A DNA stretch of 21,348 nucleotides from DATFRX01 sp035630615 (lineage in GTDB: Bacteria; Actinomycetota; Actinomycetes; Propionibacteriales; Nocardioidaceae), in contig DASQKI010000001.1 in the NCBI GenBank assembly GCA_035630615.1, positions 1-21,348 of the forward strand. The letters run 5' to 3'. A program made the translations under genes and the position numbers. A model generated the notes under the pieces. The model worked only from the letters and a program-made list of their open reading frames with translations. It was not told the DNA's origin and made no database searches. The stretch's first letter is position 1. The number at the start of each line of letters is the position of its first letter. This document shows positions 1 through 7,069 of the stretch, piece after piece.

Positions 1-2
1 CG

Positions 3-257
3 CCACAGGTCGTCCTCGTGCTGGAAGGGCGGGCGCGCGGCGGGGTGGGGGAGGGTCTGACCGGGGCCGTCGAGGTCGTGCACGCGGGCGGCGAGGGCGA
101 CGACACGATCGTCGCGGAGGTGGCTCGATCGGCGGCTGCGGGTCGGGTGGTCGCCGTCGTGACCGCGGACCGCGTACTCGCGGCTCGCGTCGAGGATCTG
201 GGGGCGTCGGTGCGTCGGCCGGGCTGGCTGCTCGAGCGGATCGAAGCGGACGGGTAG
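3..257 (+). CDS. C-terminal part of a NYN/YacP-like (NTP pyrophosphohydrolase-annotated) protein, cut by the window edge
   Basis: The reading frame is open from base 3, so the gene begins to the left of the window; a GTG at 18 is in frame but lies inside the domain and is unlikely to be the start. The visible part has a hydrophobic strand (PQVVLVLEGRARGG), then VEVVHAGGEGDDTIV, then VVAVVTADRVLAARVEDLGA, ending WLLERIEADG. This strand / acidic GDD / TADR-x-L pattern resembles PIN-like NYN nuclease folds (YacP type), in which acidic residues bind metal; similar actinobacterial proteins are often labelled NTP pyrophosphohydrolase. The active-site N-terminus is not visible, so the role is uncertain. 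It reads toward rpsB, about 200 bp upstream of it. Confidence 0.6.
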   Translation, partial: PQVVLVLEGRARGGVGEGLTGAVEVVHAGGEGDDTIVAEVARSAAAGRVVAVVTADRVLAARVEDLGASVRRPGWLLERIEADG

Positions 258-272
258 TCGCGACAGATCGGC

Positions 273-278
273 TAGACT
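273..278 (+). promoter_or_regulatory. possible -10 element upstream of rpsB
   Basis: TAGACT fits the actinobacterial TANNNT -10 pattern and lies in the only sizeable gap before rpsB. No convincing -35 hexamer is seen 16-19 bp upstream. If used, it would give a leader of about 180 nt containing two hairpins. Confidence 0.35.
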
Positions 279-321
279 GTGTCGGCAGCTCCGCCATCGG
301 GGCTGACTTCGCATGTCCACC

Positions 322-341
322 TCCCGTTCTGCTGAACGGGG
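322..341 (+). promoter_or_regulatory. hairpin in the rpsB leader
   Basis: CCCGTTC (323-329) pairs perfectly with GAACGGG (334-340) around a TGCT tetraloop, with one further T-G pair outside. No T-run follows. It could be a weak terminator for the upstream gene or part of the rpsB leader; the sequence does not decide. Confidence 0.4.
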
Positions 342-428
342 CGGCGCGGAAACGGTCTCGTTCCGGCGAGCGACCACGACGCGTGGGCATCAGGGGCACC
401 GAAACGTTCGGCGCCGACAACCGTAACG

Positions 429-445
429 CCGGCACCTGGTGCCGG
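429..445 (+). promoter_or_regulatory. hairpin just upstream of the rpsB ribosome binding site
   Basis: CCGGCAC (429-435) and GTGCCGG (439-445) form a perfect 7-bp stem with loop CTG. It ends five bases before the AAAGGAA ribosome binding site (451-457), so it could influence rpsB translation, for example by S2 feedback; that role is inference from position. Confidence 0.45.
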
Positions 446-464
446 TAACGAAAGGAATGCGGCC

Positions 465-1433
465 ATGGCCGTCGTCACCACCCGCCAGCTGCTCGAGAGC
501 GGCGTCCACTTCGGGCACCAGACCCGTCGCTGGAACCCGAAGATGAAGAGATTCATCTTCACCGAGCGCAACGGCATCTACATCATCGACCTGCAGCAGT
601 CGCTGACCTACATCGACACCGCTTTCCGGTTCGTCAAGGAAACGGTGGCGAGCGGTGGGCAGATCATGTTCGTCGGCACCAAGAAGCAGGCCCAAGAGGC
701 GATCGCCGAGCAGTCGACCCGAGTCGGCATGCCCTACGTCAACCAGCGTTGGCTGGGCGGCATGCTCACCAACTTCCAGACCATCCACCTGCGGCTGCAG
801 CGGCTCAAGGAGCTCGACGAGATCGACTACGGCGACGTCGCCGGCTCCGGTCGCACCAAGAAGGAGCTACTCGGTCTCAAGCGTGAGCGCGACAAGCTCG
901 AGCGGAGCCTCGGCGGCATCCGCGGCATGGGCCGGGTGCCGGCGGCGGTGTGGGTCGTCGACACGAAGAAGGAGCACCTCGCGGTCGAGGAGGCCAAGAA
1001 GCTCGGCATCCCGATCATCGCGATCCTCGACACCAACTGCGATCCGGACGACGTCGACTACCCGATCCCGGGCAATGACGACGCGATCCGCTCGGTCACG
1101 CTACTGACCCGCGTCCTCGCTGACGCGGTCGCCGAAGGACTGATGGTCCGGGCCGGCGGCGGCAAGGCCGACGAGGCGGGCGAAGAGCTCGGCTCCGACG
1201 AGCCGCTGGCGGAGTGGGAGCGCGAGCTCTACAGCGCGGAGGCCAAGCCCGAGTCGCCAGCCGCTGCAGACACCGCCCCCGCAGACGCCGCCGCAGAGAC
1301 CCCGGCGGCAGAGACCCCGGCGGCAGAGACCCGGGCCGAGGACGCCCCGTCGGAGTCGGACGCCCCCGCGGACGCACCGGCGGATGACACCGCCGAGAAG
1401 GCTGCCGCGTCGGTCGGGTCCGAGTCGGCCTGA
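465..1433 (+). CDS. rpsB: 30S ribosomal protein S2
   Basis: Structural protein of the small ribosomal subunit. The N-terminus MAVVTTRQLLESGVHFGHQT, then RWNPKMKRFIF, NGIYIIDLQQS, FVGTKKQAQ, the NQRWLGGMLTNF segment and DTNCDPDDVDYPIPGNDDA are the classic S2 signatures. The start ATG has AAAGGAA at 451-457. At 322 aa it is longer than the usual 240-260: from about residue 257 there is a low-complexity Ala/Glu/Asp/Pro tail with PAAET repeats, expected to be disordered. Tails of this kind occur in actinobacterial S2 proteins. It is followed by tsf in the standard rpsB-tsf order, with a hairpin between them. Confidence 0.98.
   Translation: MAVVTTRQLLESGVHFGHQTRRWNPKMKRFIFTERNGIYIIDLQQSLTYIDTAFRFVKETVASGGQIMFVGTKKQAQEAIAEQSTRVGMPYVNQRWLGGMLTNFQTIHLRLQRLKELDEIDYGDVAGSGRTKKELLGLKRERDKLERSLGGIRGMGRVPAAVWVVDTKKEHLAVEEAKKLGIPIIAILDTNCDPDDVDYPIPGNDDAIRSVTLLTRVLADAVAEGLMVRAGGGKADEAGEELGSDEPLAEWERELYSAEAKPESPAAADTAPADAAAETPAAETPAAETRAEDAPSESDAPADAPADDTAEKAAASVGSESA
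1293..1337 (+). repeat. three tandem 15-bp units in the rpsB tail
   Basis: The unit GCAGAGACCCCGGCG occurs at 1293-1307 and 1308-1322, with a diverged third copy at 1323-1337. In frame it encodes the PAAET repeats of the S2 tail. The near-perfect identity suggests slippage-driven length variation. Confidence 0.8.
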
Positions 1434-1448
1434 TCCACCATCGCGTCC

Positions 1449-1472
1449 GGCGGCCCTCAGTGTTCGGCCGCC
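1449..1472 (+). terminator. hairpin between rpsB and tsf (attenuator-like)
   Basis: GGCGGCC (1449-1455) pairs perfectly with GGCCGCC (1466-1472) across a 10-nt loop, 15 bp after the rpsB stop. There is no T-run, so partial termination or processing is more likely than a full stop. Confidence 0.4.
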
Positions 1473-1550
1473 AGAGCGGTGCGCCACAACCGTTACGCAC
1501 GACCAACCAGCGACCCCGGTCGCCTGATGAGAAAGACGAGCAAGCTACCA

Positions 1551-2372
1551 ATGGCGAACTTCTCCGCCGCGGACGTCAAGAGGCTCCGGGACATGACCGG
1601 CGCCGGGATGATGGACTGCAAGAACGCGTTGGCCGAGGCCGACGGCGACATGGACAAGGCCGTGGAGATCCTGCGGGTCAAGGGTGCGGCCAAGGCCGCC
1701 AAGCGCGGCGCCGAGCGTGAGGCGTCGGCGGGCCTGGTCGCGGCCGCCGAGGGCGCGCTGATCGAGCTCAACAGCGAAACCGACTTCGTCGCCAAGAACG
1801 AGCAGTTCCAGCAACTCGCGAGCGACATCGTGGCGCATGCGTCGGCCACCAAGCCGTCCGACGTGTCGGAGCTGCTCGGGCAGACCCTGGCCGACGGCAA
1901 GACGGTCGAGGAAAACATCGCGAGCCTGGCCGCCGTCATCGGCGAGAAGCTGGAGCTCGGCCGGGTCGTTGTGTTCGACGGCCAGGTCGCGAGTTACATG
2001 CACCGCCGGGCCAGCGACCTGCCGCCGGCGGTCGGTGTCATCGTCGAATACGACGGCGACAACCTCGACGCCGCTCGCGGCGCCGCGATGCAGATCGCCG
2101 CGATGCGGCCGGACTACGTCACCCGCGACGAGGTCCCGGACGACGTCGTCGCGAAGGAGCGCGAGATCGCCGAAGCCAAGGCGCGTGAAGAGGGCAAGCC
2201 CGAGGAGGCGCTGCCCAAGATCGTCGAGGGCCGGGTCAACGCGTATTTCAAGGACGTCGTGCTGCTCGAGCAGCCGTCGGTCACGGACCAGAAGAAGTCG
2301 GTGAAGGGCGTCCTCGACGAGGCTGGTGTCAATGTCAAGCGATTCGCCCGGTTCGAGGTGGGCGCTAGCTGA
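1551..2372 (+). CDS. tsf: elongation factor Ts
   Basis: Guanine nucleotide exchange factor that regenerates EF-Tu-GTP during translation. The N-terminal UBA-like segment MANFSAADVKRLRDMTGAGM with MMDCKNALAEADGD, and the EF-Tu contact motif TDFVAKN at residues 77-83, are diagnostic; KGAAKAAKR follows the UBA part as usual. The start at 1551 gives 273 aa, a normal actinobacterial length, and begins the conserved domain; the frame is open further upstream (ATG at 1527), but that adds residues not typical of the family. No strong ribosome binding site precedes 1551, only purine-rich GAGAAAGACGAG. It lies about 117 bp after rpsB and is closed by the strong hairpin at 2408-2446. Confidence 0.97.
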   Translation: MANFSAADVKRLRDMTGAGMMDCKNALAEADGDMDKAVEILRVKGAAKAAKRGAEREASAGLVAAAEGALIELNSETDFVAKNEQFQQLASDIVAHASATKPSDVSELLGQTLADGKTVEENIASLAAVIGEKLELGRVVVFDGQVASYMHRRASDLPPAVGVIVEYDGDNLDAARGAAMQIAAMRPDYVTRDEVPDDVVAKEREIAEAKAREEGKPEEALPKIVEGRVNAYFKDVVLLEQPSVTDQKKSVKGVLDEAGVNVKRFARFEVGAS

Positions 2373-2407
2373 GACGGGCGGCCGACGGCCACCTTCGATG
2401 AACAGCG

Positions 2408-2446
2408 ACGCCGCTGTCCCGATCCAGATTTTCGGGACGGCGGTGT
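2408..2446 (+). terminator. strong hairpin terminator after tsf
   Basis: CCGCTGTCCCGA (2411-2422) pairs along its whole length with TCGGGACGGCGG (2432-2443), with one T-G wobble, around a 9-nt loop; three more pairs extend the base. A moderately T-rich stretch follows. It separates rpsB-tsf from the sigma-factor cassette. Confidence 0.8.
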
Positions 2447-2525
2447 TCGTCGTTCAACCGTCCGCGGCACCGACCGCATCCCTTGGGTGTACGTGAGTTG
2501 CAGCAGGTAACGCAGGGGAGGGCCG

Positions 2526-3059
2526 ATGGCACGGGACTTGTCGGATTTCAGTGACTTCGTCGTCGCTCGATGGCAGGCCATGTATCGCACGGCCTACCTC
2601 CTCACCGGCGATCACGGTCATGCCGAGGACCTGGTCCAAACCGCGTTGGGCAAGTGTTTCGTGGCCTGGCCGCGACTCAGGGAACGAGCGGCGTCGGATG
2701 CCTATGTCCGGAAGACCATGCTCAACACCTATCTGTCGTGGCGCCGGAAGAAGTCCTGGTACGAGCTCGCCAGCGACGCTCCGCCCGATCGTGAGTCTGC
2801 CGACTCGACCGAGGGCCTGGCGCAGCGGTCGGTTGTCATGGCGGCGCTGGCCGAGCTTCCGCCGCGGCAGCGCGCGGTCGTCGTCTTGCGCTTCTTCGAC
2901 GACCTCGGTGTCGAGCAAGTTGCTACCCAGATGGGCTGCACCGCGGGAAGCGTCAAGCGTCAGACATCGGTTGCTCTGGGCAAGCTCCGGCAGGCCCTGG
3001 GGGACATCACCGACGTGGTCAACGAGGAATCTCTGGTCGAGGGGAAGGGTCGACGATGA
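2526..3059 (+). CDS. SigE-family ECF RNA polymerase sigma factor
   Basis: Directs RNA polymerase to a dedicated promoter set. The 177-aa protein has an ECF region 2 at about residues 12-80 (FVVARWQAMYRTAYLLTGD, then HAEDLVQTALGKCFVAW and a Trp/Arg-rich end LSWRRKKSW) and region 4 at about 106-158 (LAELPPRQRAVVVLRFFDDL, VEQVATQMGCTAGSVKRQ helix-turn-helix, LGKLRQAL). Length and motifs match the Streptomyces SigE-like subfamily, most members of which have no assigned regulon. The start is supported by AGGGGAGGG at 2514-2522. Its stop overlaps the next start (ATGA at 3056-3059), so the two are translationally coupled. I see no clear promoter in the 80 bp upstream. It is out of place between tsf and pyrH. 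Confidence 0.93.
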   Translation: MARDLSDFSDFVVARWQAMYRTAYLLTGDHGHAEDLVQTALGKCFVAWPRLRERAASDAYVRKTMLNTYLSWRRKKSWYELASDAPPDRESADSTEGLAQRSVVMAALAELPPRQRAVVVLRFFDDLGVEQVATQMGCTAGSVKRQTSVALGKLRQALGDITDVVNEESLVEGKGRR

Positions 3060-4174
3060 GTACAAGCCTGAAAGAGCTGCTGACCGACGAGGTACGAGAC
3101 CTCCCGAGTGCGCCGGTTCCGGTCGCGGCGGTGATCAGTGACGGACGTCGGCGACTCTGGCGGCATCGGGCCCTCCGCGGCACCGGTGCCTTCGCGGCGG
3201 TCGCATTGGCGGCCCTGGTCGTCCACGTCGTTCCGGACGGGTCGGGAAGTGACCCCGCCGGGTCTGGCGGATTCGAGCAGCGCACGGCTACCTACGCCAC
3301 GTCGTCGACGATCCACTACGGCGATCGGGTGATCGACGTATCGCCGCATTCAGTGTGGTCGTTCGTCCAGACTGACGACGGCTTCGTCTTCACGACTGAG
3401 AGCGGCGACGTCTACCTGGCCGACGGCGACACGGTCGACCAGATCGGCGACGGCAGCGACGACGGCCTTCTCGTCGCCGACGACAGCGGATCGTACGTCG
3501 CCTGGGTCGATCACGCCGCCGAGCTCGTCGTGTACGACACCGGCACTCGGCAGGAGGTCACGCGGACGGTGGCTGCCGGCGAGCCATCGGATGGGGTGTA
3601 CCTCGATGACGACGGGCCGTACGTCGTCGCCCTCGACGGTGGCACCGTCTACTGGCGGACTGGCAAAGGCGTCGTCGCGTGGGACGTGTCGACGCAGTCC
3701 GGCGGCGTGCTGGTTGCGCATCAGAACCAGTTCTACGTGCACGACGTCGTCGACGGCATGATCGCCCAGATCTGGACTCCTGACGCGGAGCGTCCTCGAG
3801 ACCTGGTGGTGAGCGCGGACCCGAATGCGACGAACCCGCGGTTCTCGATGGAGGAGAACTCGAACCTGTCGCCTTCGGCACGCTATCTGGCAGCCGGCGA
3901 CCGGTTTGACACCGACGGCGGGATCTTCGACGTGACGAGCGGCGACGACGTCACTCCGACCGCGCAGGGGTACGCGTCCGCCATGTTCGTGCAGTGGATC
4001 GACGACGGTCACTATGTCGCTCGAGGGGTGCTGGCCCAGGACAACCGGGTCGACCTGCTCACCTGCTCGATCGCGGACCGTCAGTGCGTCCCGGCCCCGC
4101 CGTCGGCAGGTCTGGTGGGCGAGATCGAGTTCCCGATGGGGGAGCACGCTCCGTTCGGACTGGGGGTGAGCTAG
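3056..4174 (+). CDS. one-pass membrane protein with a propeller-like extracytoplasmic domain; candidate anti-sigma partner
   Basis: The 372-aa protein has a short cytoplasmic part (residues 1-42, ending in the basic DGRRRLWRHRALRG), one membrane helix at about 43-60 (AFAAVALAALVVHVV), then about 310 residues outside. The outer part is rich in Asp, Gly and Val with repeated short beta strands (VWSFVQTDDGFVF, SGSYVAWVDHAAELVVYD, YLAAGDRFDTDGGIFDV), the look of a TolB/WD-type propeller. Two late cysteines (LLTCSIADRQC) could form a disulfide. It overlaps the sigma gene by 4 bp, and such pairs are common in Nocardioides-type genomes, so a role in sensing and sigma control is likely. However, the short N-terminal part shows no zinc anti-sigma HxxxCxxC motif. 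Anti-sigma function is inference. Confidence 0.75.
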   Translation: MSTSLKELLTDEVRDLPSAPVPVAAVISDGRRRLWRHRALRGTGAFAAVALAALVVHVVPDGSGSDPAGSGGFEQRTATYATSSTIHYGDRVIDVSPHSVWSFVQTDDGFVFTTESGDVYLADGDTVDQIGDGSDDGLLVADDSGSYVAWVDHAAELVVYDTGTRQEVTRTVAAGEPSDGVYLDDDGPYVVALDGGTVYWRTGKGVVAWDVSTQSGGVLVAHQNQFYVHDVVDGMIAQIWTPDAERPRDLVVSADPNATNPRFSMEENSNLSPSARYLAAGDRFDTDGGIFDVTSGDDVTPTAQGYASAMFVQWIDDGHYVARGVLAQDNRVDLLTCSIADRQCVPAPPSAGLVGEIEFPMGEHAPFGLGVS

Positions 4175-4182
4175 CCGACTGA

Positions 4183-4207
4183 CAGCTCGGACACCCGCTC
4201 CGAGTTG
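4183..4207 (+). terminator. hairpin after the sigma cassette
   Basis: CAGCTCGGA (4183-4191) pairs with TCCGAGTTG (4199-4207), nine pairs with one wobble, around a 7-nt loop. No T-run. It lies 9 bp after the stop and just before the apparent pyrH promoter. Confidence 0.45.
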
Positions 4208-4229
4208 GGCGCGGAGGGGAGCGAGATGG

Positions 4230-4235
4230 CAAACT
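4230..4235 (+). promoter_or_regulatory. possible -10 element giving a leaderless pyrH mRNA
   Basis: CAAACT lies exactly 7 bp before the pyrH ATG, the distance expected if transcription starts at or next to the start codon. The GGAGGGGAG purine run upstream is about 20 bp away, too far for a normal ribosome binding site. Similar elements at comparable spacing precede other genes here (13674-13679, 19870-19875). Confidence 0.4.
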
Positions 4236-4242
4236 CGACCCC

Positions 4243-4983
4243 ATGACCTCGACCTCGCCGGACCCGCCCACGTACTCCTACCGTCGAGTGATGCTGAAGC
4301 TGTCCGGCGAGGTCTTCGGTGGCGGCAAGGTCGGGGTCGATCCAGAGGTCGTCAACGCCGTCGCGCGCCAGATCGCCGCGGTCGCCAAGGAAGGGGTTCA
4401 GGTCGCCGTCGTGGTCGGCGGCGGCAACTTCTTTCGCGGCGCCGAGCTGTCGCAGCACGGGATGGACCGCGGCCGAGCCGACTACATGGGCATGCTCGGC
4501 ACAGTGATGAACTGCCTCGCCCTGCAGGACTTCTGCGAGGGCCACGGGGTCGAGACCCGCGTACAGACGGCGATCGCGATGGGACAGGTGGCCGAGCCCT
4601 ACATCCCGCGCCGCGCGATCCGGCACCTCGAGAAGGGGCGCGTGGTCATCTTCGGTGCCGGGGCCGGACTGCCGTTCTTCTCGACCGACACGGTGGCCGC
4701 CCAGCGAGCGCTCGAGACCAAGGCCGACGTTGTGCTCATGTCCAAGAGCGGCGTCGACGGTGTCTATTCGGCCGACCCCCGGCACGACCCGAGTGCCACC
4801 AAATACGACGAGCTGACCTTCAACGAGGCGATCCGGCACGGCCTGCGGGTGGTCGACGCCGCTGCGTTCGCCCTATGCATGGAAAACAAGCTGCCGATGA
4901 TCGTCTTCGGGATGACCGAGGAGGGCAACATCGCCCGCGTCCTGCGTGGTGAGAAGATTGGCACGCTCGTCCACGCGGAGTGA
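4243..4983 (+). CDS. pyrH: UMP kinase
   Basis: Phosphorylates UMP to UDP with ATP in pyrimidine nucleotide synthesis; cytosolic hexamer of the amino-acid-kinase fold. Motifs in order: VMLKLSGEVFGGG (residues 16-28), VVVGGGNFFRGAEL (57-69), DYMGMLGTVMNCLALQD (80-96), IFGAGAGLPFFSTDTVAAQRA (136-156) and VVLMSKSGVDGVYSADPR (163-180). The 246-aa length is usual. The ATG at 4243 is kept because the in-frame N-terminal extension is short and a leaderless promoter element sits 7 bp upstream. frr follows 38 bp after the stop, as in most bacteria. Confidence 0.97.
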   Translation: MTSTSPDPPTYSYRRVMLKLSGEVFGGGKVGVDPEVVNAVARQIAAVAKEGVQVAVVVGGGNFFRGAELSQHGMDRGRADYMGMLGTVMNCLALQDFCEGHGVETRVQTAIAMGQVAEPYIPRRAIRHLEKGRVVIFGAGAGLPFFSTDTVAAQRALETKADVVLMSKSGVDGVYSADPRHDPSATKYDELTFNEAIRHGLRVVDAAAFALCMENKLPMIVFGMTEEGNIARVLRGEKIGTLVHAE

Positions 4984-5021
4984 TCCGCGCTGACTGCGAC
5001 AAGACCTGGAGTGTGGACGCC

Positions 5022-5579
5022 GTGATTGACCAGACACTGCGCGAGGCCGATACCAACATGGACAAGGCCGTGGAGTTTGCCAAGGAGGAGTTCGCCGCCA
5101 TCCGCACCGGACGCGCACATCCGGCGATGTTCGCCAAGATCACCGCCGACTACTACGGCACGCCGACGCCGATCCAACAACTGGCGTCGTTCCACATCCC
5201 GGAGCCGCGGCTGGTCGTCATCTCCGCGTACGACAAAAACGCCGTCAGCGCCATCGAGAAAGCGATCCGCGACTCCGACCTCGGCGTCAACCCGGCCAAC
5301 GACGGCACTGTCTTGCGCCTGGCGATGCCGGAGCTCACCGAGGAGCGCCGCAAGGAATACATCAAGCTGGCCAAGTCCAAGGCCGAGGATGGTCGAGTCG
5401 CGATCCGCAACATTCGCCGGCACGCCAAGCAGACGCTCGACAAGATGGAGAAGGACGGCGACGCCGGCAAGGACGAGGTCATGGCTGCAGAGAAGCGGCT
5501 CGACGGCATGACCAAGAAGCACACCGACGCGGTCGACGAGGTCCTCAAGCACAAGGAGGCCGAGCTCATCGAGGTCTGA
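5022..5579 (+). CDS. frr: ribosome recycling factor
   Basis: Splits the post-termination ribosome together with EF-G. From the GTG at 5022 the protein is 185 aa, exactly the family length, starting MIDQTLREADTNMDKAVEF; the frame is open further back to 4980, but those residues are not family sequence. GGAG at 5008-5011 lies 10 bp before this GTG and decides the start. Signatures: FAAIRTGRAHPAMF (residues 24-37), YYGTPTPIQQLASF (44-57), AIEKAIRDSDLGVNPANDG (77-95), IRLxxP-like LRLAMPELTEERRKEYIK (98-115) and RVAIRNIRRHA (125-135). Part of the pyrH-frr-cdsA run. Confidence 0.97.
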   Translation: MIDQTLREADTNMDKAVEFAKEEFAAIRTGRAHPAMFAKITADYYGTPTPIQQLASFHIPEPRLVVISAYDKNAVSAIEKAIRDSDLGVNPANDGTVLRLAMPELTEERRKEYIKLAKSKAEDGRVAIRNIRRHAKQTLDKMEKDGDAGKDEVMAAEKRLDGMTKKHTDAVDEVLKHKEAELIEV

Positions 5580-5606
5580 ACCAGACCGATGATCTCGTAG
5601 CCATCA

Positions 5607-6491
5607 ATGCCCTCTCATAGCACGGCCGGATCCGGCCCGGTCGGTGCGAACGGTCCGGTGACGCCGTCGGGGCGCCGTTCGGGCGGCGGTGGCCGTAACC
5701 TGCCGGCCGCGTTCGGCGTCGGGGTCGTCCTCGGGGCCGTCATCATCGGCTCTCTGTTCATCGTCAAGACGGCATTTCTGGGCGTCGTCCTGCTGGCGAT
5801 CCTGCTCGCGATCTGGGAGTTGGCCCAAGCCCTGGCGACGGCGCAGGTCCGGCTCCCGTTGGTCCCGGTCTGCGTCGGCGGCGTCGCGATGCTGGCCGGC
5901 GCCTACTACGGCGGCGCCGAGGTCTTGTCGGTCGCGCTGGCGTTCACCGTGATCGGCACGATGATCTGGCGGCTCGCCGAGGGGGCCGACGGGTTCGTCC
6001 GCGACGCGACGGCCGGCGTCTTCGTCGCCGCGTACGTGCCGCTGCTCGGCGGCTTTGCCGTGCTGATGCTGGCCGAGGACGATGGTGACTGGCGCGTCTT
6101 GACGTTCATCATCGTCACGATCGCTTCCGACATCGGCGGCTATGTGACCGGGTACCGGCTGGGCCGGCATCCGATGGCTCCCACGATCAGCCCGAAGAAG
6201 TCGTGGGAGGGCTTCGTCGGCTCGATCCTGGTGTGCGGGCTCGCCGGATGGCTGATGGTGGTCTACACCCTGGACGGCGAGGTCTGGGTCGGCCTCGCGC
6301 TCGGCGGCGTCGCAGCCCTCGCGGCGACGCTCGGCGACCTCGGGGAGTCACTCATCAAGCGCGACCTCGGCATCAAGGACATGGGCAGTCTGCTGCCCGG
6401 CCACGGCGGCATCATGGACCGGCTCGACTCGCTCCTGATCGTCGCCCCGGTCTGCTGGCTGTGGCTCCATCTTTTGGTGGACGCCTCTTGA
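5607..6491 (+). CDS. cdsA: phosphatidate cytidylyltransferase (CDP-diacylglycerol synthase)
   Basis: Makes CDP-diacylglycerol from phosphatidic acid and CTP, the branch point for phospholipids; integral membrane enzyme. The 294-aa protein has a Gly/Ser-rich cytoplasmic N-terminus (1-32), about eight hydrophobic helices, SDIGGYVTGYRLGRHP and PKKSWEGFVGS in the middle, and the full family signature SLIKRDLGIKDMGSLLPGHG followed by GIMDRLDSL near residues 250-277. No clear ribosome binding site is seen before the ATG at 5607, so the start is less certain, but an upstream in-frame TAG at 5598-5600 limits alternatives. The stop overlaps the TTG start of the next gene. Confidence 0.95.
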   Translation: MPSHSTAGSGPVGANGPVTPSGRRSGGGGRNLPAAFGVGVVLGAVIIGSLFIVKTAFLGVVLLAILLAIWELAQALATAQVRLPLVPVCVGGVAMLAGAYYGGAEVLSVALAFTVIGTMIWRLAEGADGFVRDATAGVFVAAYVPLLGGFAVLMLAEDDGDWRVLTFIIVTIASDIGGYVTGYRLGRHPMAPTISPKKSWEGFVGSILVCGLAGWLMVVYTLDGEVWVGLALGGVAALAATLGDLGESLIKRDLGIKDMGSLLPGHGGIMDRLDSLLIVAPVCWLWLHLLVDAS

Positions 6492-7063
6492 CGCAGGTAC
6501 GGCTGACTCTCGTGCGACATGGGCGGCCGGCGGTTCAGCCCGCGGTTGCGCCACGGCGGTGGGCGCTGGCACGGGACGCCGCCGAGGGACTGGCTAGGCT
6601 GCGGGGGAGCGGGCTGCTTCCGTCCGCCGCGACCTGGATCAGCTCGCCCGAGCCGAAGGCGCTGGCGACCGCGGCGGCGTTGACCGATCGGACCGTCATC
6701 ACCGTCGACGACCTGCGCGAGGCGGAGCGGCCGGCCACGTGGTTCGACGAGCCGGAGGAGTTCGTCGCCGCCGTCCGCCGGTCGTTCGAGGTGCCCGACG
6801 AGTCGGCCGTGCCCGGATGGGAGACGGCATCGGGGACCCGATCGCGGGTGGCCGCGATCGTACGCGAGTTGCTGGCCGACGCGGAGCCGCCCGACGAACT
6901 CGTACTCGTCGGGCACGGCACCGCGTGGACGCTCCTTGTCGCCGAGCTCACCGGCCGGACGCCGGATCTGGACGCGTGGGAGCGGATGGCGATGCCCGAC
7001 CTCGCGATCCTGGACATTCCGGCGTCCGGCGCAGCGACGCTCGTGCGCGACTGGGGTGGTTGA
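6488..7063 (+). CDS. histidine phosphatase family protein
   Basis: Phosphoglycerate-mutase-like fold enzyme that uses a phosphohistidine; substrate unknown. The catalytic motif LVRHGRP lies at residues 8-14, SSPEPKALATAAAL follows near 50, and the second catalytic histidine is in VLVGHGTAW near 140. I place the start at TTG 6488, giving 191 aa: it forms a TTGA overlap with the cdsA stop and puts the RHG motif at the usual distance from the N-terminus. The frame stays open upstream through the cdsA reading, but that part is arginine-rich shadow sequence. Translational coupling to cdsA is likely. The next gene converges on it with a 6-bp gap. Confidence 0.88.
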   Translation: MTQVRLTLVRHGRPAVQPAVAPRRWALARDAAEGLARLRGSGLLPSAATWISSPEPKALATAAALTDRTVITVDDLREAERPATWFDEPEEFVAAVRRSFEVPDESAVPGWETASGTRSRVAAIVRELLADAEPPDELVLVGHGTAWTLLVAELTGRTPDLDAWERMAMPDLAILDIPASGAATLVRDWGG

Positions 7064-7069
7064 GCGCCG

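Noticed and set aside
4980..5021. Longer frr start at 4980
   Set aside because: It overlaps the pyrH stop and adds residues outside the family; the GTG at 5022 has a ribosome binding site and gives the standard 185-aa length.
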